Shown: one piece after another, positions 54,175 through 63,756 of the stretch
Numbering within the stretch: position 1 is the first letter of the stretch
Layout of the letters: each line of letters begins with the position of its first letter
Assembly (NCBI RefSeq): GCF_022347205.1
Contig: NZ_JAKRNE010000005.1
Span: 80,848 to 144,847, forward strand
Source of the DNA: Corynebacterium sp. ACRPO
Lineage (GTDB): Bacteria; Actinomycetota; Actinomycetes; Mycobacteriales; Mycobacteriaceae
DNA: 64,000 nucleotides
Direction: 5' to 3'
Program-made: the position numbers and the translations under genes
Notes under the pieces: generated by a model
The model's database searches: none
What the model saw: only the letters and a program-made list of their open reading frames with translations
Told to the model about the DNA's origin: nothing

Positions 54175-55595
54175 TGGACTCGCTTAATTCCATCCTCTCC
54201 GCCATCAGCACCGTGGTGTGGGGACCGTTCATCCTCATTCCCCTCCTGTTGGGCACCGGCCTGTGGCTGACCATTCGTTTGGGCGGACTCCAGTTTCGCG
54301 CACTCGGCCGCGCACTGCGCCACGTCTTCGCCAGCGACTCCGGCGACGACTCCACTGAGGGTGATATTTCCAATTATCAGGCGCTGACCACCGCCCTTGC
54401 CGCCACCGTGGGAGTGGGAAATATCGTGGGCGTGGCCACCGCGTTGTCCATCGGCGGCCCTGGCGCACTGGTATGGATCTGGATTACCGGCCTCGTGGGC
54501 ATGGCGTCCAAGTACACCGAGGCCTACCTGGGCGTGCGTTTTCGCACCACGGATTCCAAGGGCGAGATGTCCGGCGGGCCACAGCAATACCTGAAGCGTG
54601 GCATCCCCGGACCACTCGGATCGGTACTCGCAGTATTCTTTGCCATCTTTGCAATTTGCGCCTCCTTTGGCATCGGCAACCTCGCCCAAGCCAATGCTGT
54701 GGCCACCAATATGGAATCGACCTTCGGTATCGCCCCGGCGGCCACCGGTGCGATTCTCTTCGTCTTGGTGGGCTCCGTACTCCTTGGCGGAATCCAGGCC
54801 ATCGGGCGCATTACCGCCGCCTTCGTCCCGTTGATGATCATCGTCTACGTCCTGGGCGGGCTCTATGTAATCTTCTCGCATGCCGCGGAGATTCCCGCCG
54901 CCTTTGCCATGATCTTCAGCGATGCCTTTACCGGCACCGCCGCTGGTGGCGGGTTCGTGGGCTCCACCATCATGATGGCTATTCAATACGGTGTTGCCCG
55001 CGGCATCTTCTCCAATGAGTCCGGCATGGGCTCCGCCGCCATCGCCGCCGCGGCTGCCAAGACCCCGCACCCAGCGCGCCAGGGGTTGGTATCGATGACG
55101 CAAACCTTCATTGACACCATCATCGTGGTAACCATCACTGGCTTGGTCATTGTTGTGGGCGGTACCTGGGATATGGGCCGCGACGAGGCCGGAATCATGA
55201 CGGCCGAGGCCTTTTCTCGCGTGCTTCCTGGCGACTGGGGCGGCACCATCGTTTCGCTCTCCATTATTTTCTTCGCCTTTTCCACCATCATGGCCTGGGC
55301 GTATTACGGCGAACGTTCCCTGGAGTCCCTCTGCGGCCGCAAGGCCTCTATCCCCTACCGCATGTTCTTTGCCTGCCTACTCTTTGTCGGCTCCGTCTCG
55401 GAGCTCGAGCTCGCTTGGACCTTCTCCGATCTGGCCAATGGCCTTATCGCCATCCCGAACCTCATTGGCTTGCTCCTTCTCTCCGGCCTCGTGGCCCGCG
55501 AAACCAAGGCGTACTTAGCCTTTGACCCCAAGCTCAATAAGCCAGTGAATGAGGTGCGCGCGTTCGTAGAGTCCCAGGGGATGGACTGGAAGTAA
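54174..55595 (+). CDS. Alanine/glycine:cation symporter (AGCS family)
   Basis: Sodium-dependent uptake of alanine or glycine, 473 residues with about 11 helices. The family region reads ALTTALAATVGVGNIVGVATALSIGGPGALVWIWITGLVGMASKYTEAYLGVRFR, then GEMSGGPQQYL and SNESGMGSAAIAAAAA. The conserved NESG motif is intact. It is divergent from pgm and followed 10 bp later by crcB genes. Confidence 0.95.
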   Translation: MDSLNSILSAISTVVWGPFILIPLLLGTGLWLTIRLGGLQFRALGRALRHVFASDSGDDSTEGDISNYQALTTALAATVGVGNIVGVATALSIGGPGALVWIWITGLVGMASKYTEAYLGVRFRTTDSKGEMSGGPQQYLKRGIPGPLGSVLAVFFAIFAICASFGIGNLAQANAVATNMESTFGIAPAATGAILFVLVGSVLLGGIQAIGRITAAFVPLMIIVYVLGGLYVIFSHAAEIPAAFAMIFSDAFTGTAAGGGFVGSTIMMAIQYGVARGIFSNESGMGSAAIAAAAAKTPHPARQGLVSMTQTFIDTIIVVTITGLVIVVGGTWDMGRDEAGIMTAEAFSRVLPGDWGGTIVSLSIIFFAFSTIMAWAYYGERSLESLCGRKASIPYRMFFACLLFVGSVSELELAWTFSDLANGLIAIPNLIGLLLLSGLVARETKAYLAFDPKLNKPVNEVRAFVESQGMDWK

Positions 55596-55605
55596 CATAG
55601 GCCGC

Positions 55606-55908
55606 ATGCCTCAATTCCTCGTCGTGGGTGCTGGCGCTGCGCTCGGCGCGGCGGCCAGGTACCTCCTCTCCGCCGCGCTCGGCGGCGGCATGCTCCCATT
55701 GCTCGTCATCAATATCCTCGGCAGTGCGCTCATGGGCTACTTCCGCCCCGGCCCCTTTTGGGGCACCGGCGTGCTAGGCGGTTTCACCAGCTTCGCTACC
55801 TTCGCTTTCCTGACCTCCGAGGCACATTGGACCGTGGCCCTGGCCTATGTCCTGGCCACCATCATCGGCTGCGTGGGCGGCTACCTGGCGGGTGACAAGC
55901 TGCGATGA
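55606..55908 (+). CDS. crcB: Fluoride channel CrcB/Fluc, subunit 1
   Basis: 100 residues, four helices. Signature AALGAAARYLLS, the VINILGSALMG pore motif and GVLGGFTSFATFAF with phenylalanine ladder residues. Fluc channels export fluoride as antiparallel dimers. TAACAT lies 7 nt before the ATG, overlapping the symporter stop. No fluoride riboswitch fits into the 10-bp gap. Confidence 0.93.
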   Translation: MPQFLVVGAGAALGAAARYLLSAALGGGMLPLLVINILGSALMGYFRPGPFWGTGVLGGFTSFATFAFLTSEAHWTVALAYVLATIIGCVGGYLAGDKLR

Positions 55909-56264
55909 ATCTTCTGTGCGTCCTTCTCGGCGGCTTCATCGGCGGTAGTCTGCGCTATGGCTTTACCCGGCTTGTGCCCGCCCCCTACTGCACTTTCGTG
56001 GCGAATATTTTGGGTTCCCTCGCTCTTGGCTTGGCTTATGGTTTTGCCCAGCTTGCCGACGCCCCCCTTATTCACCCCTTCCTCGCCCTCGGCCTCGCCG
56101 GCGGCCTATCCACTTGGTCCACATTGGCGAAGGAACTGGGGGAGATGATCAAACGCAAACAGTGGTGGCGGCTTAGCAAGTACCTCTTCTGGACCATCGG
56201 ACTCGGCATCGTTTTAGCCTGGCGCGGCACCATCTGGGCGGCACGCATTTATCACGGCATTTGA
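55905..56264 (+). CDS. crcB: Fluoride channel CrcB/Fluc, subunit 2
   Basis: 119 residues, four helices. GGFIGGSLRYGFTRLV, FVANILGSLALGLAYG and GLAGGLSTWSTLAKEL are the family motifs; the usual TTFSTF reads STWSTL here. The ATGA overlap with subunit 1 is typical for heterodimeric CrcB1/CrcB2 pairs. Confidence 0.92.
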   Translation: MNLLCVLLGGFIGGSLRYGFTRLVPAPYCTFVANILGSLALGLAYGFAQLADAPLIHPFLALGLAGGLSTWSTLAKELGEMIKRKQWWRLSKYLFWTIGLGIVLAWRGTIWAARIYHGI

Positions 56265-56325
56265 GGGGCAAACTCCCAGCTAACTAGCAGTTACTTTTGT
56301 CCTGCACAGGCCTAATGTTTTCCGG

Positions 56326-57528
56326 GTGAGTTTCCTTTTGAATCTGCCTTTGGCGGATCCCATCAACGGCGTGATTTTCTACGCCATCCTCGCGATTGCA
56401 GGAATCATCATTCTCCTTCAACGCAAGGTGTGGCCGCTGATCATCGCGGCCCTACTGTGCGTCATCGCTTGGTACTTTCTCCAGCACTGGCAAGTTCCGT
56501 GGTATATCTTCCTCGCAGCTTTCGTCCCCGTGGCGGCGTTTCTCCGCAAGCCCAAAACTGTCACGATTGCAGCCGGAGTCTTCTCCCTCCTCGCCACCGT
56601 TGGCATCATCAACATGGAGTACCAAACCTACCCAGATATTGCCTCCCTGGACCCACGCCCCGTAGCAAAAGAGATGAGCTACGAGGAGTTTTCCCACACC
56701 AATTCCGGTGCAGCGATCGTCCACGTCGATCTTCCGGGCACCACCTCCCATTTCTCCGCTCGCCAAGCTACGGCGTATATCCCGCCTGCATACTGGACGG
56801 ACCACACCCTGCCTGTCATCGTCCTCCTGCACGGCAACCCAGGTGGCCCAGAGCAATGGTTCGGTTCGGGTGAAGCGGCCGAAACCGCAGACCAATTCCA
56901 GGCGGCGAATGGAGGGCGCAGCCCTATCGTCGTTGCCGTGGACGCCACCGGCTCTGAAACAGCCAATCCCATCTGCGCCGATAGCACCCAGGCCAAGGTC
57001 ATGACCTACCTCAGCCAAGACGTGCCGCAAGTTATCAAGCAGAAATTCAAGGTCAACCCGGATCAGCGCACTTGGACCGTCGGCGGCCTAAGCTACGGCG
57101 GCACCTGTTCTCTGCAGATCGCTACCAACCGCCCCGAAGCCTATGGCTCTATCATCGACATCTCCGGCGAGGCCGAGCCCACCATTGGCAACCACGCGGC
57201 CACGGTGAAGAAATTCTTCGCTGGCGACGAGTCAGCCTTCAATGACCAGGACCCCGCACACTTGCTCGCCCACAAGCACTACTCCGCCCAGGCTATCTTC
57301 ATCGCTGGCGATAAGGACGCTGCTTCCGTCAACGCCCTGCGCTCGCTTTCCGACGCCGCCCGCAACGCCGGCATGAAAACCTACTTCGGCACCCGCCCCG
57401 GCGGCCACTCCTTCCAGGTGTGGCGCCCAGCCCTGCGCGAATCTTTCGCTTGGGCCGCTCGTCGCGGTGGCATGACCGCGATTAAGGATCCCTTCGACGG
57501 AATTGGAGCCAACGATGTCCGTTCTTAA
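56326..57528 (+). CDS. Membrane-anchored esterase (esterase D fold)
   Basis: 400 residues. Three to four N-terminal helices (residues 12-105), then an extracytoplasmic alpha/beta hydrolase: LPVIVLLHGNPGGPEQW, nucleophile TVGGLSYGGTCSLQIA, FIAGDKDAASVNALRS (Asp) and TRPGGHSFQVW (His). It overlaps the DUF2156 gene by 14 bases and precedes it. In other bacteria an esterase next to an aminoacyl-PG synthase removes the amino acid, so an aminoacyl-phosphatidylglycerol hydrolase is likely (inference). TAATGT lies 7 nt before GTG 56326. Confidence 0.82.
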   Translation: MSFLLNLPLADPINGVIFYAILAIAGIIILLQRKVWPLIIAALLCVIAWYFLQHWQVPWYIFLAAFVPVAAFLRKPKTVTIAAGVFSLLATVGIINMEYQTYPDIASLDPRPVAKEMSYEEFSHTNSGAAIVHVDLPGTTSHFSARQATAYIPPAYWTDHTLPVIVLLHGNPGGPEQWFGSGEAAETADQFQAANGGRSPIVVAVDATGSETANPICADSTQAKVMTYLSQDVPQVIKQKFKVNPDQRTWTVGGLSYGGTCSLQIATNRPEAYGSIIDISGEAEPTIGNHAATVKKFFAGDESAFNDQDPAHLLAHKHYSAQAIFIAGDKDAASVNALRSLSDAARNAGMKTYFGTRPGGHSFQVWRPALRESFAWAARRGGMTAIKDPFDGIGANDVRS

Positions 57529-59824
57529 AACCATCCTGACCAGGTTTCCTGTTTCCCTGGCCGTCTTAGTCATCATGTGGGCGCTCCACCTAGTGGACTT
57601 CCCCACCTCTCACTGGTTGGCGCTGACTACCGCGCACCCTGGCGGCGCTATCATCTTGTCGGTCCTTATCCTGTTGTGGCTCGTTCCCGCAGAATGGCGC
57701 TTGGGCTCCCTGCGCACGTTGGCGGTGGGAATTACCTCTCAGCTCATTACTGTGCCCCTATCCATCGTCCTTGCCCGCGGAATCGAGACCGCAGGGCTGA
57801 ACCGGTGGGGCAATGATCTCCTTAGCGATACCTTCCTCACCCCAATCGGTTTTATCGCCGGTGCTGCCGGCTTTGCTTCCGCCCTACTACCCCGCCTGTG
57901 GCGCCGCCGGCTACGCATCTCGCTTATCGTGCTTACCGCTACCTTTGTGCTCTATTCCGGCACCATGTCCGATGTCCTCGGCATCGTTGCCGCCGCACTT
58001 TCCATTACGGCGGGCCAACTTCTCTTTAAGCCCGAACCCGCACCGCCTTCCATCAGAGAGCGCCGAGTGCTCCTCGCAGTTGGCGTCGCCTGTGTAGCCA
58101 TCGGGCCCGCCTTTGTGGCACTCGACCCCATGGCAGAGGGCCCCTTTTCGCAGATTACGCAGCTCCTTTGGACCCCACATCTATCCGCTTTGGAGGCCGC
58201 CCAGTCCTGCGCGGATTCGGTCACTTCTGCCAGTTGCACCGCGGCAGTCGACCTCGCCCGCGCCCAAGGCATCGGCGCCGTGGTAGCCAATATCATGCCG
58301 TTCATCATCCAGCTAGTGGTGTGCTTTGGCCTTACCCGCGGCCGCGTGCTCGCGTGGTGGATGGCGGTCATTACCCAGGTACTTGCTATCACCCTGTTGA
58401 CCTACCAGCTTTGGGATGACGCCCGCCTGAGCTATCTCCTGCCCAACCTCGTGCTCGTCCTCTTGCCCTGGCTACTGGCACTATTCATGCTGCTAATTAA
58501 CCGCTCACTGTTTCACACCCACGAAAACCGCGCATTCTTCACTCGGACGGTCACCCTCGCCATACTTGCCGCCGCCATCGGCGCGGGCCTGTGGATCCTC
58601 ACCGCCTCGTTGCACAACACCGTACCCCCGGCGAACCTCGCGGCGATCCTTGCAGAAACCCCACTGCGTTTCGTCCCGGCCGTAGTCGCACTCATCCTCC
58701 CCCACCACGTCGCGCCGGCCACGATGATTTCTTGGTTCGTCTACGAATGGGTGGGAAACGTCTTCTGGATCGTCGTGGCTGTTCGTCTCTACCTTGGCTT
58801 TTCACGGCCCGTAGACCCTGCACAAGAATCTGACCGCGACTCGGCTCGTCGCTTACTCGAGTCCGGTACCGGCGATCACCTTTCTTTTATGACCCTGTGG
58901 AGATCCAACCACTACTTCTTCCACGATGATTCCTACGTGGCCTACCGCGTCTCCAATGGCATCGCCCTCACACTGGGTGCTCCCGTCGGCCACGATATCA
59001 GCGCGGAGTTCGAGGACTTCGCCGCTGAGCAAGGCTGGACGGTGGCGTGGTATTCCGTCAATACCCAATTCGCCGATGCACACCCGCAGCTAAAACGCCT
59101 CCAGGTCGCAGAAGAAGCCGTACTCAGCTGCGAATCCGTAGAGTTCAAGGGAAAGAAATTCCAAAACGTGCGCACCGCACGAAACAAAGCAGAAAAGGAA
59201 GGCATCACGACACGGTGGACCACCTGGAAGGAGCTAGATATTGCCTCCATCGCCCGCGTCACCGCTTTAAGCGAGGACTGGGTCTCTGAAAGGGCCCTCC
59301 CCGAAATGAGCTTTACCCTCGGTGGCATTGAAGAAATGATGGTGGACGGCACTCGGCTCTTGCTGGCTGAGTCTGCCGATGGCACATTACACGGTGTCAC
59401 CAGTTGGATGCCGGTATACGAAAATGGTGCCATTGCCGGCTACGTTCTCGACGTCATGCGCCGCAATGAGCACGGATTCAAAGGAGTCATTGAACTCCTC
59501 ATCTCAGAAGCGATGCTCATCGCACACTCCGAAGGCCGAGCCTGGATTTCCCTTTCCGGTGCCCCACTTGCCGGACAACCAGACGAGCCTAGCTGGCTCG
59601 ACGTCGCCCTCGACCGCCTTGGTGAGGAAGTCGAACCACTCTATGGCTTTCGCACCCTAGCGGCCAGCAAGCGCAAGTTCCAGCCCGAGGAGCACCCGTG
59701 GTATCTCTGTTACCACGATGAACTGAAACTTCCTTCCATCGCATTGGCCACCATGCATGCCTACCTGCCGGATATGAAAACAAAGGATGCGGTATCGGCA
59801 GTCAGGGCTTGGATGGCCGCGTAA
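57515..59824 (+). CDS. DUF2156 / MprF-like aminoacyl-phosphatidylglycerol synthase
   Basis: 769 residues. About 13 hydrophobic helices (residues 10-430), then a soluble transferase domain (LLESGTGDHLSFMTLWRSNHYFFHDDSYVAYRV, DEFEDFA-type lead, FKGKKFQNVRTARNKAEKEGI, LSEDWVSERALPEMSFTLGG, GYVLDVMRRNEHGFKGVIELLISEAM). MprF-like enzymes transfer Lys or Ala from tRNA to phosphatidylglycerol, lowering membrane charge. The C. glutamicum counterpart makes alanyl-PG, so alanine is my guess. ATG 57515 overlaps the esterase end, so both are co-translated. Confidence 0.88.
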   Translation: MSVLKTILTRFPVSLAVLVIMWALHLVDFPTSHWLALTTAHPGGAIILSVLILLWLVPAEWRLGSLRTLAVGITSQLITVPLSIVLARGIETAGLNRWGNDLLSDTFLTPIGFIAGAAGFASALLPRLWRRRLRISLIVLTATFVLYSGTMSDVLGIVAAALSITAGQLLFKPEPAPPSIRERRVLLAVGVACVAIGPAFVALDPMAEGPFSQITQLLWTPHLSALEAAQSCADSVTSASCTAAVDLARAQGIGAVVANIMPFIIQLVVCFGLTRGRVLAWWMAVITQVLAITLLTYQLWDDARLSYLLPNLVLVLLPWLLALFMLLINRSLFHTHENRAFFTRTVTLAILAAAIGAGLWILTASLHNTVPPANLAAILAETPLRFVPAVVALILPHHVAPATMISWFVYEWVGNVFWIVVAVRLYLGFSRPVDPAQESDRDSARRLLESGTGDHLSFMTLWRSNHYFFHDDSYVAYRVSNGIALTLGAPVGHDISAEFEDFAAEQGWTVAWYSVNTQFADAHPQLKRLQVAEEAVLSCESVEFKGKKFQNVRTARNKAEKEGITTRWTTWKELDIASIARVTALSEDWVSERALPEMSFTLGGIEEMMVDGTRLLLAESADGTLHGVTSWMPVYENGAIAGYVLDVMRRNEHGFKGVIELLISEAMLIAHSEGRAWISLSGAPLAGQPDEPSWLDVALDRLGEEVEPLYGFRTLAASKRKFQPEEHPWYLCYHDELKLPSIALATMHAYLPDMKTKDAVSAVRAWMAA

Positions 59825-59831
59825 ATACAGG

Positions 59832-59867
59832 AAGGTCTCCCTTCTTTGTGCCAAGAAGGGAGACCTT
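59832..59867. terminator. Strong bidirectional terminator
   Basis: A perfect 15-bp stem, AAGGTCTCCCTTCTT (59832-59846) with its complement at 59853-59867, loop TGTGCC. It lies between the converging synthase and ABC permease genes. Confidence 0.9.
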
Positions 59868-59879
59868 GGGCGTTTTAGG

Positions 59880-62423
59880 CTAGTCCGCGATTGCCTCCAA
59901 TGGCGGCGTCTTTGCCGCGCGTTGCGACGGCCATACTGCCGCAATAATGCCGACGATGGCCGAGCCTACGAGCATAATAAGCACCATCGCCCACGGAATC
60001 TGCGCGGAGTCCAATCCCTCATCACCGAGAATCTTGATAAAGGACCAACCCAAGCCAAGGCCGATAAGGATGCCCATTACCGCGCCAAAGAGCGCAATCT
60101 GCACCGACTCAAGAGTGATCATCGTGCGGATCTGGCGGCGCTGCGTACCCACGGCACGCAACATGCCAATCTCCTGGCGTCGCTCAATAACACCCAGGGT
60201 CAAGGTATTGACAATTCCCAGCACGGCGATAATCACTGCAAGGGCAAGCAGGCCATACAAGATGGAAAGCATCTGGTCGATGAATCCGGCGGCTTGGCCC
60301 GCATACTCCTCGCCAGAATTAACCTGAACCACGACCAAATCCTTGACCGAGTCCTCTAGGTTGTGGCGCAGTTCTTCCTTGTCATAGCCTTCCTGGCCCA
60401 AGACGCCCACCATTTGGACGGTAAAGGACTTCTTCGGTGCGACCTTTTCCGCCACATCCTGCGAAAGCACCATATTCTGGACCACATCGGTGGGCTTAAA
60501 GGTACCGACCAGCTTCGCCTCGGCCTTCTTGTCCTTTTCCTCAGAAGTAACCGTGTAGGTCTCTCCTACCTTCCAGCCGTGTTCCTTGGCAAAGTCTTCG
60601 GTAGCAATGAAGCCCTTCTCCAAGTTGGCATCACCCTCGACCATGTCGAGCGCAATCATCGACGACGGATCTCCATCCGCAGTCGTCGTTTGCTGGAATT
60701 GTGGACCATAATCCATCGATGCCTGACCATCGACGGCCACCGGAGCCATACCGACGGTAATCACCTTATCGACGCCTTCGGCCTCCGCCGCGCGCTTACC
60801 CGTGTCCTTCGGCGTCGGGAATTCACCGGAGCTAGGACCGGAAAGCAGGTAATCAGAGGTAATGTTTTGCTCCACGGTATCGGCCACAGAAGACTTCATC
60901 GTTGCACCAAGCATGCCGATGGCAGTCACCAGAGCCACGCCCAAGGTCAGCGCAAATGCGGTGGCTGCCGTACGGCGCGGATTACGACGTGAGTTCGTCG
61001 CCGCCAGTGAACCAATAGCGCCAAACGGTGCACCGATTACCTTGCCCACCGTGGGAACCAGAGGTAGCGACAGGGCCGGGCCGGCTAAGAAGAATCCCAC
61101 GATGACACCGAATGCGCCGACGCCGACGAGGATGGCGCGGACGTTGGTTTCGCCGTCGGAAAGCACGCCTGCCAACGCCGCAACAATGCCCACCAGCAAG
61201 ATAATGGCACCGAAAATCGTGCGTACCTTCAGGGAAGTTCCGGAAGCTGATTCGGTAGTGCGCATTGCCTCCACCGGCTGCACGCGGCCCGCGCGCCGTG
61301 CCGGGGCCCATGCGGATACAACCGTCACGATAGTGCCCAAAATGATTGGAACTACGATAGCCGAGACGCTCAGGCCCAAGCCGCCATCGAGAGGCATTCC
61401 CTGCGCGCTCATCACTGCCTTAATGATTGCGACCAATCCCATACCGGCAACCACGCCAACAATGGACCCCAGAACACCAACAATGGCAGACTCCACCACC
61501 ACCGAGTTTGTAATCTGGCGACGGGAAGCACCCAGCGCACGCAAGAGAGCGAACTCCTTAGTGCGCTGCGCGACAATCATCGAGAAAGTATTCGCAATAA
61601 TGAAGGTGCCCACCAGCAGCGCAATCAGGCCAAACGCGATGAGGAAGTAATTGATGAACTTCAAGGCAGAAGACATCATCTCCGAAGTCTCCTCAGCCAG
61701 GCGCTCACCCGACTCCGCCTTGACTTCATACTTCTCGTTCAGGTGATCCACCAAGGCATTCGCATCCACTCCATCGGCTGCAGAAACCTTGAGCTGGCTC
61801 GGCTCACCGTAGCGCTCCAGGTAATCCTTTTCAGCCATGCTCAGCACGATGCTCTCGCCCTGGTCTACCGCGGGCTCTGAGATGCCAGAAACGGTAACCG
61901 TATCCTGCTCATCGGGGTGAACCACAGTCAGCTTTTGGCCCACAGAAATGCCGTATTTGTCAGCCGCGGAAGAGTTGATGAGGACCTCGTCCTTACCGCT
62001 AGGCTCCTCGCCCTCCTTCAGTTCATCGGCGCCGCCAACGACCTTGTCTTCTGGATAGAACGGGACAACGCTGGCCGTGCCGCCCTGGGTTTGATAGGCC
62101 TCCGAGTTCTCATCGGCCGCGACAACGGTCTCCGAATCCGCGATATTGATGTTTTTAACATCCTTATCGTCAGCCAGCTTCTGACGCAGCTTGTCATCCA
62201 GTTTCGCGCCATTGTCGTCCTTTTGGCTCACCACTGCATCCACGCCGCGGAACTGATTATCCACGGCGGAGTCAAACGTAGACTTCAGCGAATTGGTGAA
62301 CATAAACGAGCCGGCAATAAACGCAGTGCCCAAGACTACCGCGAGAATCGTCAGCCCAAGGCGCAACTTATGCGCCACAATATTACGCAGAGATACTCTG
62401 CGCATTGCGTTTCCGCGTGCCAT
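59880..62423 (-). CDS. ABC transporter permease (MacB/FtsX type)
   Basis: 847 residues with two FtsX-like halves. N-terminal helix VAHKLRLGLTILAVVLGTAFIAGSFMF, a large extracytoplasmic domain (about residues 45-250), helices near 255-420 (FSMIVAQRTKEFALLRALGASRRQITNSV), a second set from about 480 with another extracytoplasmic part, and the last helices (TLGVIERRQEIGMLRAVGTQRRQIRTMI). It acts with the neighbouring ATPase as a mechanotransmitter or exporter of unknown cargo. Its ATG directly follows the ATPase stop (TAA-ATG). Confidence 0.92.
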   Translation of the reverse strand: MARGNAMRRVSLRNIVAHKLRLGLTILAVVLGTAFIAGSFMFTNSLKSTFDSAVDNQFRGVDAVVSQKDDNGAKLDDKLRQKLADDKDVKNINIADSETVVAADENSEAYQTQGGTASVVPFYPEDKVVGGADELKEGEEPSGKDEVLINSSAADKYGISVGQKLTVVHPDEQDTVTVSGISEPAVDQGESIVLSMAEKDYLERYGEPSQLKVSAADGVDANALVDHLNEKYEVKAESGERLAEETSEMMSSALKFINYFLIAFGLIALLVGTFIIANTFSMIVAQRTKEFALLRALGASRRQITNSVVVESAIVGVLGSIVGVVAGMGLVAIIKAVMSAQGMPLDGGLGLSVSAIVVPIILGTIVTVVSAWAPARRAGRVQPVEAMRTTESASGTSLKVRTIFGAIILLVGIVAALAGVLSDGETNVRAILVGVGAFGVIVGFFLAGPALSLPLVPTVGKVIGAPFGAIGSLAATNSRRNPRRTAATAFALTLGVALVTAIGMLGATMKSSVADTVEQNITSDYLLSGPSSGEFPTPKDTGKRAAEAEGVDKVITVGMAPVAVDGQASMDYGPQFQQTTTADGDPSSMIALDMVEGDANLEKGFIATEDFAKEHGWKVGETYTVTSEEKDKKAEAKLVGTFKPTDVVQNMVLSQDVAEKVAPKKSFTVQMVGVLGQEGYDKEELRHNLEDSVKDLVVVQVNSGEEYAGQAAGFIDQMLSILYGLLALAVIIAVLGIVNTLTLGVIERRQEIGMLRAVGTQRRQIRTMITLESVQIALFGAVMGILIGLGLGWSFIKILGDEGLDSAQIPWAMVLIMLVGSAIVGIIAAVWPSQRAAKTPPLEAIAD

Positions 62424-63152
62424 TTAGCCCTCAATCTCCGCCATTACCTGGTGAATGGCCTCCATCGTCGGATTGTGCAACTCATTCACAAGCTTGCCGT
62501 CAGCAAGGAAAACCACCCGGTCTGCATACGAGGCGGCCTTGGCATCGTGTGTCACGATGACCACTGTTTGGTTGTCCTTATCCACCGCGGTTCGCAGAAT
62601 ATCGAGCACCTCGGCCGAAGAATTCGAATCCAGGTTGCCCGTCGGTTCATCGCCGAAGATGATTTCTGGCCGAGAAACCAATGCACGAGCACAGGCCACG
62701 CGCTGCTGCTGTCCACCAGACAATTCAGCTGGGCGGTGTTCCAGGCGCTCCGCAAGGCCAAGGCGGCTAGTGACCTCCTCAAACCACTGCTTATCGACGC
62801 CCTTACCCGCAATATCCGTAGGCAGCGTAATGTTTTCCGCCGCAGTCAGCGTGGGCACAAGGTTAAAGGACTGAAAAATAAAGCCCAGCCGGTCACGACG
62901 CAAGGCCGTAATGTTTTTGTCATTGAGCGCCGACATATCGGTATCACCGATAAATGCTGATCCGGAGGTCGCTGAATCGAGACCAGCCATGGTGTGCATC
63001 AGCGTCGACTTACCGGAACCCGATGGGCCCATGATCGCCGTGAATTCGTTCTTGCCGAATTCAATGGATACATGATCAAGAGCGACGACAGCTGTGTCAT
63101 CGCTTCCGTATTGCTTAAACAAGTCAACGGCGCGAGCCGCAGCATCAGTCAT
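62424..63152 (-). CDS. ABC transporter ATPase (LolD/MacB type)
   Basis: 242 residues. Walker A IMGPSGSGKSTLMHT, Q-loop FIFQSFNLVPTLTA, signature ELSGGQQQRVACARAL, Walker B IIFGDEPTGNLDSNSS and the H-loop VIVTHDAKAASYADR. The DEPTGNLD motif places it with LolD/MacB/FtsE ATPases. It is the first gene of a two-gene operon. The ATG at 63152 is preceded by AAGGAGAATTTGTCTC. Confidence 0.95.
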   Translation of the reverse strand: MTDAAARAVDLFKQYGSDDTAVVALDHVSIEFGKNEFTAIMGPSGSGKSTLMHTMAGLDSATSGSAFIGDTDMSALNDKNITALRRDRLGFIFQSFNLVPTLTAAENITLPTDIAGKGVDKQWFEEVTSRLGLAERLEHRPAELSGGQQQRVACARALVSRPEIIFGDEPTGNLDSNSSAEVLDILRTAVDKDNQTVVIVTHDAKAASYADRVVFLADGKLVNELHNPTMEAIHQVMAEIEG

Positions 63153-63302
63153 GAGACAAATTCTCCTTGTAAATGGGAAATTACCTATTTAAGTCTAGCG
63201 ACCATGGCCTCCGGCCAACATCATCCCTGAGGAGGAAAACGGCATGCGAAAGCCTGGCACGCGCCTTCCCCTAGTCACACACCGCAGGCTCCGGTCTACT
63301 CC
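63153..63302. other. Intergenic with a short SD-preceded frame
   Basis: 150 bp. On the minus strand it must hold the promoter of the ABC operon; on the plus strand it contains a perfect ribosome site and a 20-codon frame (63244-63306), listed separately. Confidence 0.5.
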
Positions 63303-63306
63303 CTAG
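63244..63306 (+). CDS. Possible 20-residue peptide (unproven)
   Basis: ATG 63244 is preceded by GAGGAGG at 8-nt spacing, an ideal ribosome site, and the frame runs MRKPGTRLPLVTHRRLRSTP to TAG 63304-63306. The peptide is very basic. It could be a leader peptide, a remnant of a gene cut by the nearby insertion, or chance. Confidence 0.3.
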   Translation: MRKPGTRLPLVTHRRLRSTP

Positions 63307-63756
63307 CCTTCCTTTCTCTGTGTTCTTTGTTGTTGGTGTGTGAGGTATTGGGCCCAGGTGTGGTTCCAGTGGGTTTGGTGTGTGGTTAGTGGTCCGGTGG
63401 GGTGGTCTAGTTGGTAGGTGCCGTCGTGGTGGAGCCAGGCGATGGTTCCGGTGATGGGGTCGAGGATGTAATGGATTCTGCGGTCGGTTTTGATGTTGTG
63501 GTGGTGTTGGCAGAGGTTGACTAGATTATCTGGGCTGGTTGGCCCGCCGAGGTGGTATTCGATGCGGTGGTCGAGTTGACACCGGGTGGCGGGGACGGTG
63601 CAGCCGGGCCAGCGGCAGGTGGCGTCTCTGCCTTGGGTGTAGGCCCGGATGTCGGTGCTGGGGGTATAAGAGTCTACCTCGTCGGCTAAGAGTCGGCGGA
63701 TGAAGGTGTTGTCTGTGGGGGCATGGTCGAGGTTTATCCATCCGGCACCGGGGTGA
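63303..63756 (-). pseudogene. HNH endonuclease gene, 5' part lost at an IS3 element
   Basis: About 151 codons of the C-terminal half of a 13E12/DUF222-type protein. In order: HPGAGWINLDHAPTDN, TFIRRLLADEVDSYTP, TCRWPGCTVPATRCQLDHRIEYHLGGPTSPDNLVNLCQHHHNIK (complete HNH domain with CxxxxC and CxxHH zinc ligands), then a His/Thr/Gln-rich tail to TAG 63303-63305. Reading upstream, the frame runs into the transposon end near 63754 without a start. If the missing half lies beyond the element, one gene was split; that part is outside the window. Confidence 0.85.

Noticed and set aside
53988..55103. 371-codon minus-strand frame, His/Gly/Asp-rich
   Set aside because: Antisense to the alanine symporter, which has clear family motifs.
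55596..55605. Fluoride riboswitch before crcB
   Set aside because: The gap is 10 bp, far too short for that RNA.
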